From the NCBI GenBank assembly GCA_001179505.1, contig CDMY01000447.1, positions 19,096 through 83,095 of the forward strand: a DNA stretch of 64,000 nucleotides, read 5' to 3'. The position numbers were made by a program, and so were the translations under genes. Positions 1 through 12,300 of this stretch are shown one piece after another. The notes beneath the pieces were generated by a model, which saw only the letters and a program-made list of their open reading frames with translations, did not search any database and was not told where the DNA came from. This stretch comes from Vitrella brassicaformis (taxonomy: Eukaryota > Sar > Vitrellaceae). How positions within the stretch are numbered: position 1 is the stretch's first letter; each line of letters starts with the position of its first letter.

Positions 1-1409
1 GTGTGGACGGGTCCCCTTATTAATTCGCTGCCTACAGATGAGAGTGACCCCCCCCCCCCCCCCACCACCACCACACCCCACCCACACTCGTTTCCCCGAT
101 ACCATCATGGCACAGAGCCACACGCAGACAGCACACAGGTCGCCCGCTCGCACACACACACACACACACGCACAAACATACGGGAGAAAATGGCTGCAAG
201 ATGGGACAACTTGCTTGCTTACACGGTCAGTGCGCGAGTGAGTGCGTGCGTGAGGGAGGGAGAAAGAGAGAGAGAGGAATACACACGTGCTGGCGTGTGT
301 CCACGTGTGAGTGAATGCGTTTGTGTGTGTGTGTGTGTGTGTGTGTTGGTGAATCTATAAACCCGCAGGCCAGTGGGGGCGAAAATTGCGGGGAGCCGTC
401 GGGATTGGCGCTCACCCTCCCAACCACAGCCACAAACACACACTCTCACACGCAGACACACCTGTGGATGCATTGCATCATCTACCCATCCACCATCCCT
501 CCCCCCATCCATCCAGGAACACTCATAAGTCGTCAGTCACTTGATCTGATCTGTCGGCAGGCAAGGCAAGAAGGTGGTAAGTGAGCTAGAGAGAGTAGAG
601 AGTAGAGAGTATGGAGGTATATACACACAGACAGACAGAGAGGGAGGGAGAAAGAGAGCGACTCACCTGGTGAGTTCGCTCGGGACACAGAACACAGGCA
701 GGCATCGCATCATGCCCAGGCAGGAAAAGGGTGAGCCAGTGAGCCAGCCGGCCTGTGTTTCGTGTAGGTGTATTATGTAGACAGAGAGAGAGAGAGAGAG
801 AGCCCATATATAGTACAGACAGACCGACGGCCTTGCTGAGCGGTGGAGAGGGGCGTGCGTGTCCTGAGGTGCAAAAATGCATGCGTGTTTGTTGCAGAAA
901 ACGCCCGCACCAGCCACCCCACCCGGCCACCGCACCAGTAACACCTTTCCCTTCCTCTCTTCAATCAACACGCAGGCAGAAGCCAGACATACAGACCGAC
1001 AGACCTGTGGGCATGCAGGCGGGGCAAATAATGTGCGCACAAATGGAAGAAAAGCGCCACGCGCCGGGTGAAGGGAAGGGCGTCGGTATGCGGGATGGGC
1101 GGCCCTTCGGCCGTCTTGTTTGTGTCTTGCTGCGCCATCCGCCGCCCCCCACCCGGCCGTGCATCAATCAATCAATGAATCAATCAGGCAGGCAATCAGG
1201 CCCGTGGCGGGTGGGCCCTCGGAAAATCGGTGGGTCGCTCCGCTCCCTCACCTTGCCATCCATCCACCCACCCATTCACTCGAGCATCCACTTGAGCATA
1301 TCGACACAGCCTAGAAGAAGCCTAGACTGACTGCTGCCATCCCTTTCCACTAGCAACCCTCCCGCTGCCCACCCACCCGCTCGCTCAGCCCACCCATTTG
1401 AGACTCACA
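1..1409. other. Gene-free repeat-rich spacer
   Basis: I see no supportable gene here. The open frames present are translations of simple repeats: poly-C at about 51-63, CA runs near 160-175, a TG run at 322-346, a GA run near 783-803 and AATC repeats near 1165-1190. Part of it probably holds the 3' untranslated region of the ACT-domain gene, which ends at 1410 on the minus strand. Confidence 0.6.
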
Positions 1410-1887
1410 TCACAGAGTGGTCTTCCGCTTGGCAAACCTGACACACACATCCAATCCCCACACGCACACACACACACACACATGCATGACACACACCTCA
1501 CTTCACCTGACCTCATCCTTTCCCTTCCCCCCCGCCCCACCAACCCACCTGTGTCCGATGGCCGTGGTGATGTCCTCGACGGTCTTCCACATGCGCTTGG
1601 GCGACCCCTCGCTCGCCGGCGACGACACATCGCTATCGCCCGACGACGACGCATCGCTGGGCGACCGCGAGAGCGACGGCAGCAGGAGCACGGCCGACCG
1701 CACCGACCGCAGAGGGGAGGGGCGGGGGGAGGAGGGCACAGAGGGCGACTGGCTGGTGCGCTTGGGAGTGCCGGCGAGGTCGGTGGTGGAGGCGAGCTGC
1801 AGTGACTGCGCCCTGTCGCGGGCGAGGAATGACTCGGGTGGCGGCTGCTTGCAGGGGGAGAAGACAAGCTCCTCGCCCTCCTGATGA

Positions 1888-1920
<33 letters not shown>

Positions 1921-3355
1921 GTGAGTGTGGGTGTGACTGTTTTGCTGGCTGATCTGGGCACCGCACAGACATACCTGCGGCTCTAGCCATCCGTGTGCGC
2001 TGCCGTCTTTGTACTCACGGTCCTCCATGCTAGCACTCAGGTCGTCCAAACACTCCTCCAACGACGCATCACTCAACATCAGCATCGGACCCTACACACA
2101 CACACACACACACAGACAGATGGAGGATGCAATCCACTCCTCCACCGACCCTCCCTCCCCCGCACCCCACTTCCTCACCTTAGCCAGTCTGAAAGTGTCC
2201 TGCACAGTGCCGTCCTTGAGCGTCTCGATCTTGGCACTGTTGACGACGAACCCATGTGTTCTGACGGTCCGCATGACCCACGCCAGCATGCCCATCTCCG
2301 CCGGCCCCCTGATGAACAGCTCCCCCTCCTGCCCGCCGCCATGTGCATGTGTGTGCCGGCACACGCGGGTCGAGACACGGGGGTGGGGGTGAGGGGGGGA
2401 GGACAGCTCGGGGATGGGCGCCAACAGGGGAGACCGACCGCCTGCAGCAGAGGGGAGGGATGGAGGGATGTCACACACACAACAGTCAGTCTGGTGGTGT
2501 ACACCTCTGGGGTGGTGAGAGTGCGGCTGGCTTTGACGCTGGCTGACCAGTGGAAGAGCTCAGCGAGCTGCTGAGGCCTGAGTGGGTGCTACACGTGTCG
2601 TCATCGTCACAGGGCTGAGACAAAGCCTGCAGGCACCGACACACACAGACAGAACAGACAACAGTCAAGTCAATGAGAGGTGACCGGTGTCACCGTCAGA
2701 TGCCCAGCCACGGCGCCCACACCCATGTCTCAGCACGTGCACCCCTCCCCACCTTCCCCTTGTCTCCCTGCTCACCTCCTCAAGCACAGCCTTCAACCTG
2801 GGTAGCGTCATGGGCTGCATGCCGTTGCCGGCGCCGTCCGCCGCATGTTCGAGCTGGAAGACGTCCTTGATGCCGCTGCGGCGGCTCTGGGCGCGGGCGG
2901 TTGCGATGGAGTAGCCGTGTGAGATGAAGCAGGTGGTCAGGAGCTGAAGGAGACCGGCGCGGTCGTTGCCGGTGATTTCGACATACGGATGGTCCGGTGT
3001 GCCGACCACCGACACCCTGTACGCCGGGAGGTGCTTCGCCTGGCAGTCACTCGACGGTCTCGCTCTCAGCATTCACACTTTTTTTCAGTGGGTGGGAGGG
3101 AGGGATGGCAGGGAGGGAGGGCAGCTAGCCAGGTGTGGTGTCGCGACAGTCTCTCTCTCTCAACAGGATGTTGGTGTCTGATCCTCGTTCTTGCCCTTGT
3201 CTTCCGGTCCACTTGCGGAGACACTTGTGAAATGCGCGCTTCAGTAGATCGGCAGCCGACTCTTTCTCTGCGAATCGGTAGCTACAGACAGCCTGCACCA
3301 GAGATCTGAGCCATGGGATCTGAGCAGCCGAGCAACCAGGAGCTGTATACAACAC
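1410..3355 (-). CDS. Protein with two ACT domains
   Basis: This is a multi-exon minus-strand gene. I place the start at 3355 (protein begins MLYTAPGCSA). The second exon (about 3065-2775) holds an ACT domain, with VEITGNDRAGLLQLLTTCF and a helix that follows. A Ser/Asp-rich linker comes next. A second ACT-like unit lies at about 2330-2180, read as GMLAWVMRTVRTHGFVVNSA followed by KIETLKDGTVQDTF. The tail (about 1960-1551) is Ser/Pro-rich, and a last short exon ending in KRKTTL stops at TGA 1410-1412. Paired ACT domains occur in plant ACR proteins and at the end of bacterial GlnD, where they bind amino acids or related ligands. No nucleotidyltransferase or other catalytic domain is visible, so a ligand-sensing regulatory role is inferred. 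Its start codon lies only 21 bases from that of the neighbouring HECT gene. Confidence 0.75.
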
Positions 3356-3376
3356 ACTGGCACCAGTGAGTGAGCG

Positions 3377-6300
3377 ATGGGCGTGTCCGCCTCATCCCAG
3401 CATCATGCTGCGCGTGCCGCCACCGCCGCATCTTCCGCAGAGGACGTCCGCAAGATCCGCGAGTACGACGAGCACCTGGTGGCCGTGGCGTTGAATGGAG
3501 GCTTCGGGCGGGATGCCACCGGCCTCACCGAGTTCATCATCAAACACGGCCAGAAGCAGACCAGTGTATCCATCACTCGGCTGCGCAAGTACCTCAGCAA
3601 AAGGGCCGACGTGTACGCGGCCGTGGACGCACTCAACGAGCACTACGGCCTGCTGAATGAGGACACACAGGGGCACACCCGGAAGCGCCTCAAGTGGGGC
3701 GTCAAGAAGCTGAGGAGCCTGGTGGACTATGAGTATTCGGGCTGCCCCTTCGACTTGGACTTTGTGGTGGCGTCGAGGTGCCAGCTCTTCCAGGAGCTCT
3801 TCCTCGCCTCACTCAGAGAACACCAGGTGCGCTCAACACAAACACACACACACACACATGGATGGATGGATGGATGGACGGACGGATGGAACCACGTGTG
3901 TGTCTGTCATGGCTTGTTTGTCTTTGTGTCTGTCATGGCTTGTTTGTCTTGTCGTCAGAAGCGCGGCGGTTCGCGCGAGGCATCAGCATCTGACGGGTCG
4001 TCGCCCCCGCTGCCGCACTGTCTGGCCTACTATGACCGTCTGCCGCAGCAGGCACGGGACAGCCAGTGCAAGCGCATCATTCACACCATCTTCCAGCAAG
4101 ACAACGGAGGTACGCCCGTACTTGTTGGGTTATATGGTGTGTGTGGATGCCTATGCCTCTTCCTTCCAGACAAGAAGTGGCTCCAGGTGCTTCTCGCGCG
4201 TGCCGGCGAGTTCCCCAACCTGGAATGGCCCTTCGCCGTGCCGTCAGGTCCCCCTTCGAGCCCTCCCCCTTCCCTGCCCCCTTCTCTGGCCACTGCCAGC
4301 AGCCCCGCCCCATCAGCCGCATCGCCGCCTGCACCAACCGCCACGAGTGGTGCTGGTGCTGGTGCTGGCAACGGCAACAGGGCCAACAGCACTGCCACGA
4401 GTGGCGGTGGCGGCCCTGCACCGACGGCCACGTCAGATGCGGCCGGTGCGGACAATTCTTCGCAGCAGCAGCAGCAGCAGCAACAGCAACAGCAGCAGCA
4501 GCAGCAGGACGACTCGACCAATGGCACACTGGCCGAACACAGGGTAGGTACCCTGCACACACTCACTAAGCTCACAACACACAGCACACAGACACAGACG
4601 TGTTCCCCGTCTCTCTCTCTGTGTGTGTGTAGGCGTGTGCGATGTCGGAGTCGCTGCTGCAGCTGCTGTTCGACAAGGCCAAGGAGCACCTGATGAACCG
4701 CATAGCCCCCCCGCCGCCCCCGCCCCCCGCACCCCCACCACATCCGCCAACATCGCCCAACGCGCCTGCCAAGGACGACCAGACGGCCAACCAGAAGGGC
4801 AGCAAGGCCAAGAAGAACAACAAGCGCAACAAGGGCAAGTGGGACAAGGAGAGGGAGGACAAGGAGAGGGAGAGGGAGAGGGAGCTGCAGCAGCGGAGGG
4901 AGAGGGAGAAGGAGAAGGACGGCAAGAAGGGCAGCAAGGGGGGCAAAGGTGGCGGGGGCGGCGGCGGCGGTGAGACCACCCCTGAAGAGATGAGAGTGGA
5001 CAGGAACACGGGGGTGTGTCTGTGTCACGTGCTGAGGCGCGTGGCCATGACGTTCCTATTCCACGCGGCCACCTGCAAGGACCCGCAAGCAGAGGTGGTG
5101 CCCATACAGGTCAGTGAGGGAGTGAGCACATCCATCCACCTTGCCTTAACGGATGCATCTGTCTGTTCGTGCTGTCATGTGTGTGTGTGTGTCTGTGTGT
5201 GTGTCAGAGCCTGACGTCCTTCTGTCTGCACCTCCTGCGTGTCCTCAAGGAGGCCCTCCACCACCTGGAGGAGCTGCACATTCAACACAAACGGTACCAG
5301 TACCAGCTCCCCGCCACAGCCCTACCCGGCACACCAACACCAACACCAGCAGCTGATTCACCAGCGCGGCAGGACAGCTGCCACAGCAGCAGCAGCGGCA
5401 ACAACAACAACAATGACACGTCTGGAAAGCCGTCCTCTCCCCGTCCGATCCCCTCGCTGAGTCACTCTCTCGTCGATGTGGTGGCGCTGCCGACTTTCTA
5501 TGCGTTGGGCGGTGTGTGTCTGAACCCCTGTGTGCGCAAGCTGGTCGTGGTGGTGCTGCCGAAGCTGCATGGCGTGCTCATCCAGCTGGACCGATTGGCG
5601 GCACACGAGTGAGCGCACTCGACACAGAGACAGAGAGGCAGGGAATGGCGTTGAATGGGTGTGGTGGTGTTTGTATGTGTGTCGCTCAGCACATTCTCCC
5701 GCCAGCTGTGCGAGAATGTCTATCGGTACACGCTGCCCACCCCCGTCCTCTCCATCACCGACACAGACTCTCGCGTCGACCTCGTCCCAGAACAGAAGAC
5801 ACCCCAATGGCGACCCACCACCACCAGCACCTGCAGCACCTCCAGCGCCAAACCCACCATCAGCGACGGCTTCCTGCCCGAGTCGTCATGCCCCCCTCAC
5901 GTCAAGGTGGTGGAGTCGCACCACCCCTACGCTCGGCAGCAGGGCAGCAGGAGCGGCCAGACAGCTGGGCTGGTGGGCAACGAGCGGGTCTCCCGAGTCG
6001 TCCACTTCGAGGGCGCCTCCCAGATGAGCATCATATTCGACGAACGATGCAACACCGAGAGACACAGAGATACGCTGGAGGTGAGAATTGGGACAGACAG
6101 TGGAGGGAGCAATGGGGGGGAGGTGAGGGAGGGGCATTGATTGTCTGGTTGTTGTGTGTTGTCAGATCTACACCGGTTCCTACTCATCGTCACTGGCGGG
6201 CCCTCCGACGTCGTCGCGCATCCTGGGCCCTCTGTCAGGCGAGTCGCCCCGGTGGCCCAAGAACAGAATCGTCGTCGAACACCCGACAGTCACACTCACC

Positions 6301-9300
6301 TTCTCCTATGGTACCTCCTGCACGCACACACACACACACTCACACAGATGGATGGATGGATGGTTTGACCAGACCCCAACCACGGCGGCCACTACTGGGG
6401 CTATCGCGTCTACTTCATCGCCCAGTTCTGGGCCATCCCGCGGCCGCTCCTCCCGCCGCTGTACCCCACCCCCACTCAGTCCATCGTCACATCCACATCG
6501 CCAGCACCAGCAGCAGCAGCAGCAGCAGCGGCAGCGGCAGCGGCAGCGGCAGCGTCGCCGCCCCCACCACAGCCCCAACCACCACAGTCGTCCCCAGAGT
6601 CACCAGAGGGTGTCAGCCAGGGAGGGCCCGTGACGCCCTCCCCGCGACCGCCCCCCTCATCCCCCCCACCAGTGACACGGGGGCCCCCATATGTGGTGGG
6701 GGGGATTGGGCGAGGCGGCAGCCCTTCCATGACGTCGTCAAGGGCGTCGGTGGGCCGTGGCGGTGCGGCAGGGGGAGGTGGAGGTGGGAGGGGCAGGGGA
6801 GCGTCGCCTGAGATGATGCCTGGTGGTGGTGCGTCACCACCTGCTGGTGGTGGCGGTGGATGCAGCCCGACTCGGAGAGGGGGTGACGGAGGCGGGGATG
6901 GGGACGGGGGCAAGGTCAAGCTGCCATTGGCTGTGGACCTGCTCCTGGCGACATCGAGCGCTCTCGCGGCGTCATGCGGTGAGCCGATAGCACATTCCGA
7001 GCAGCGTCGGGCCACCTGATTGTCTCTCCCTGTTTGTGTGTGCAGCACTGTTGCTGCGCGGCCCGACTGTGAGTGAGTCGGAGACGAAGTACGCCAGTGT
7101 GCTCAACTCGAGTGTCTTCTCGGGAGGATTCCAGGAGGAGGAGACACCCGTGCTGCGGGTGCGTGTGCACAGACACACGACAGACAGGCACACACACAGG
7201 CCAGGCCGCCGTGTATGAGGTGATTGCGTATGGTGGTTGTGCAATGTATGGATGGATCAGGGATTGACGGCCCCGATGTCGCCCAGCGGCACTCACCTGG
7301 CGCAGGCCTCGCCCGAGGCGGGGCCACTGCTCCACTTCCCCGACACACCCACCAGCTCACAACCACAAATGAGCCGTACGCACCCCCCAAGCCCCCCGAG
7401 AGACAGAGAGAAGGAGGGAGGGAGAGACGGAGTGAGACATGGAGTGTGTGTGTGTGTGTGGATGGTTGCAGGTGAGGGTTCGTCCGGTGAGGTGGAGTTC
7501 GAGATGGAGGAGCTGGAGCTGCCCTCCCCAATGGAGATCGACCCCGCCACCATCGCCCCCACTCCCACACACACCTCGCCAACCGACATGCCCCTCTCCC
7601 TCGTGCCGTCACCCACGGCAGGCCAGGCATCCAGGGACTTCGTGCAGCAACACCAGCACCAACACACACACAGGGGCCGTGCACAAGTGCGAAGCAGGAG
7701 TGGCAGCGGCGTCGGCACGGCCCATGAGGACGACGCAGCCCGGGAGAGGGAGCGGCGAGCAGCCAGCAGCGTGCAGGAGCAGCTGCAGCCATGGCTCAGG
7801 AACTCACAGCAGTTCTACAACGACGGTACGAATGACCAGCACACACACAAACACACACACCCCATCTCTCTCTCTCTCTCTGACGCTCTCTCTATCTCTG
7901 TGTGTGTGTTCATCTCCTTCTCTCAGTCGTCGACGGCGAGGGTCTGGGCGCCCTCCTGTCGTCCGTGTTGGACGCGGCGTCTCAGCTCGAGACGGAGGCG
8001 AGAAAGGGCGCCGGTCGCGACGCCATGGCGGCGGCTGCCGAGCGGCTTGGCGGGCCGGGCGTCAGCAGGGCTGTCAGGGCCTATGCCTGCTGCTTCTTCA
8101 AACACCTCGGCATCACTGGTACGGACCACTGCGTGGTGGTTCTTGCTTTCTCTGATGGATGGATGGCTGTATGTTCAGAGTTGGCCATCCGTGTGGTGGA
8201 GAAGTGCCTTGTGGCGGAACAGCAGCAACACCAGCAGCAGCAGCAGAGCGCATCAAGCACCAGCACAGTCACCGACCAGCCAAGCGCCCCAGACAGCCAC
8301 CGACAGATGGCGCAGGCCATCCTCAAGGACCGCGTATGCACTGCAATATGGCCGCACACACAACACGCCATGCGTCCCTTATGTGTGTGTGTGTGTGCGT
8401 GTGCGTGTGCGCGTGCAGAGCTTTGCCCCCCTTGTGTCGGTGTGGACATTGAGCCGTCGCATGCGGCCGTGGGTGGTGAGTGAGCGGCAGAAGGCTGCCC
8501 TCAACCTGGAGGAACTCAAGCAGGCACACCAACAGCAGCAGCAGCAGCAGCAGCAAGATCAAGACGGCGGACAGCAGCAACCCGACACACCCACAGCAGG
8601 CACCGAAGGCAAGAAGGTCAGTCAGCGACAAGCACTTTGGAACAGGCGCACCATCTCACCGTACCCCTGTTGCGTTGCGTGGATTGGATGCAACAGAGAG
8701 AGCTCGAGGCGCTGTGCTCTTACGACTACTGGAGCAGCGTGCAGGTGTCCAAGGCCCGTGTCCTCCTCTCCCTCGCGCCATGCCGCAAACCAAAGCCCCC
8801 CTCTACCCACCACCACCAGCCGCCAGCCCCCCTCGCCCCCCAAACAGAGGACCTCTCCACCGCTGCCAAGAGAGAGCGACGGAGCAGACAGAGGCGCCGT
8901 GACGGTCAGGGTGGCGGTGGTCTGTTTGAGATGGAGATGCTTGCCCGGTGTCTGGGTGAGGTGCTGTGTGGTGACGGCGGGTCGGGGCGTGCGCGGCTGG
9001 AGGAGCTGGCGAGACACAAGGGGGATGAGGGGTCCACTGATATGGACAGGTGAGTGAGAGTGGTTGGGTGAATGGATGGATGGATGGATGTCGTCACGGG
9101 TCGTTCGTCTGTGCGTGTGTGTGTCTCGACAGGTTACGTAGTCGGTTCACGATGTGGCAGGAGCTGCAGCACTTTGCGGCGTGGAAGCGGGAGGCCACGG
9201 CGCTCTCTTCATCCGAGGCAGAGGAAGATGAAGAGGACATCGGTGCGTACGGTCGTATGTACGGTCACGAAGCACTGCACAGCACAGGACATGAGCGACG

Positions 9301-12300
9301 GCCCTGTGTATGTGTGCGTGTGTGTGTGTGTGTGTTGGGTCAGACGATGAGAGTTTGGTCCACAGCATCGTCAGCGGCATATCGTCCTTCATGCTCATGC
9401 TCCCGCCCCCACCACCACACGACACTAACCAACAAGCAATCGGTACCCACCCCTCACCCATTGCACACACACACGCACACACACACACGTGTGCCAACAT
9501 GCCCCCTTCCCCCTGTGTGTTCAGATGAGGACACCGACCTGAGCCGTCTGCGTGAGGTGCTCCGCAGCCGTCAGTCGCGTGCAGAGGGCCGCATCCAGGC
9601 ATACGACCTCGTGTGCAACTGTCTGGCCAACCTGCACTTCCCATACACCCTCCGCACCCTACTCAAGACGCTCCGCTCGCTCGGCCGGGAGGTGCCGTCC
9701 CTCCAGCCGGTGGCCTCCGTGCCCTTCTCCACCTTCCTCAACGTCTCACCCAGCCCCTCCACGACAGGCAGCGGGCTCGGGCAGCAGGAGGTGCTGCAGC
9801 TGCAGCGATACCGCAACGCCTGTTGGGGCTTCTTGCGGCCTTATGAGTATGGCGGTGGGGGGGAGAAGGGCGGCGGGCTGGACTGGCACTACGCCGACAA
9901 CATCAGGGGCTGCGGCAGAAAGACTGAGCGGCAGCTGCTCAAGTCATTCTACCGCACGGTCGCCGTCATTGTGGGCGCCATGAAGCGGGGACCCACGAGA
10001 CCTGACGTCCACACCATCTCACTGCCCGCAGCTGCACCCCACTCGCACACCGAAGCATCCCCCTCCCCCTCCCCCTCCCCGCCCCCGCCCCCAGAAGATG
10101 CAGGCGACTCCCCGGCCTTTCGGTGTGTGTCTGGCGGTGCCAGTGGTGGCGGTGACTCCAGGGCTTCTAGCTTGGGAGTGCAGCACGGGCTGGAGATGAC
10201 GGGTGTGGGTGTGGGTGTGGGTCACCACCATGGCGAGTGGCCTCTATGGCCGGTGTGTGTGGAGCGGACGGCACTGTCGGCGCTGGCGACCTTCTCATGG
10301 AGAGAGACTGACCACAAGGCGGGTAAGTGAGCTCAGCTCGCTGGCACGCGACACGCCGCGTGAGCCGCTATGAGAGGCTGGCTATGTGTGTGTGTGTGTG
10401 TGTGTGTGGGCACTGATCAGTGATTGAGTCCGGGGCGCTTCACGGCATCCTGCAGCGCGCCACCATGGCCATCTCCATATCGACGGCGGTAGCCGCATCC
10501 GCCCACCCCCCATGTCTGGAGGTGGAGACCTCCCACGACACCTACCTCTACCTCCTCACCTTCTCCATCTACTGCCTCCGACTCGCCGCCCTCCACTCCT
10601 CACCCGCACGACGAGTCGCACTCGGGCTCTGCGGCGAGCGGCTCCGGGCTTTCGCCCTCACCCTGCTGCAGACAGCCTTCCCCACCCACCCCCTCATCAC
10701 CTCGCCCACCATCACCAACACGGAGCGGCAGCAGCCGTCGACAAGACCCCCACCCCTTCAGCTTCACTCGTCAACACAGCCACGGACCATCCAGGATATG
10801 ACCAAGATGATGGCTATGGGTGCCGCTGCCGCTTCTGCTTCTGCTGGTGGCCGTGGAGATGGGGGGTCCCCTGCGCAGAGGTCCGAGCCATCACCGTCGC
10901 CGCAGCGAGTAGTGTCGGATGGAGCGGGCAGCAGCGGCTCACCCCCCATGTCTGAGCCACACCAGCAGCATCAGCGGACGACGGCATTCGGTGACATGGT
11001 GGCCACCACGAGCACACGGCGGCGTGTGTCGCTGAGTGCGGTGCTGGGGTCGGAGACGACAAGGCAGGGTGTGCTGCAGGTGACCACATTCGAGGCCATC
11101 GAGTCGTTCACCGCCTTCTTCCTCTCACACCTGCTGGCCCTCACTGTGCGGCTCTTCTCGCCCAGCAGCCACGCCCCGCCCCTAGCAGACGTCACGCCAT
11201 CAGCTCACCCCAACCGCTCAGCCGAGGCCCTCCGCCGCCCGTCGATGACGTCGGTTACGTGGAGCCCCCCACAGCAGGCGGCAGACGGTGACACCAAGGC
11301 CATCATGGCCACACTCGCAGAGCTGGACCCGCAAGCCGAGGCTGCGAGGCGGCTGCTGCGGACCTCAGAGGAGATGGCGGCCGGGGTGGTGTGCTGTCTG
11401 CAGTCGGGGGTGGCGCGGCTCGTCCGGCTGGCCGTTCGGTTTCTGGCCCGTGTTGCCCCACACCTGGAGCCTGCCGACGTGTCGCGGCTGTACAGCCAGG
11501 CCTTCTCGCTCATCCAGCCGAGCCTCCTCGCCTTCGCCCCCTCGCCCCTGACATCCACGTCATCCCCCCCGCCCACCACCACCGCCATCGCCCCTGCCGA
11601 CACAGAAGCCTTCCTGAAGTCCCTCCTGATGCACATCGGCTATTGTGTGGCGGTGTGCGACCCCTCTTCGGCCCGGGAGAGGATGGCAGCTGTGCCGCGG
11701 AAGTACTGGGTGTCGGAGGGGAGCAGTGGGCTGCACGCGCTGATGCAGAGGTGGGAAGGGAGTGCGGCCAAGTGGGGCCCGGGGGGTCTCTTCCTGGCCG
11801 TGACGGCTGGGGCGGCGAGCGAGTGTGCGCAGGAGGGGGTGTCGCTCGTGCGGATGATGCTCGCCACAACCAAGGGGACCGACGCCGCCAGGAGTTGGAG
11901 GCGGGCCATTCACCCACAGTTGAAAGGTAAGGGACAGACAGACACCACCATCACACCACACACACAGAACACCAGAGCAACACACATACACACAATTAAA
12001 TGTGTCTCTCTCTCTCATCAGAGGCCCTGAAGATAGCGTCCGTGGTGCTGCGTCATGACGGCGGGAAGGGCGGCCCGCTGAGCTGGGGGGACCTGTGTTG
12101 GTGCCTGGGCGGTCTGGCGGTGATGGGCGGGGTGTGTGAGCAGCTCCGGGTGGGGGCCGTCGTGCAGCACAAGTCATCCGTCGGGGCCGACTCGGAGAGG
12201 GGCGTGCTCGTGAGGCATTCGCGATGGGACTGCCAAGCCGACGTGCTCCTCTTGGCACCAAACACCACAAGTAAGTGGGCTTTCATCCCATCTATCACAC

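Noticed and set aside
1-1400. Several open frames of 60-190 codons at the left edge
   Set aside because: They translate CA, TG, GA and poly-C repeats into His/Thr/Val/Cys runs and have no domain or sensible splice links.
4081-5028. A 315-codon minus-strand frame rich in Leu and Cys
   Set aside because: It is the reverse of the poly-Gln and Lys/Glu-rich exons of the HECT gene.
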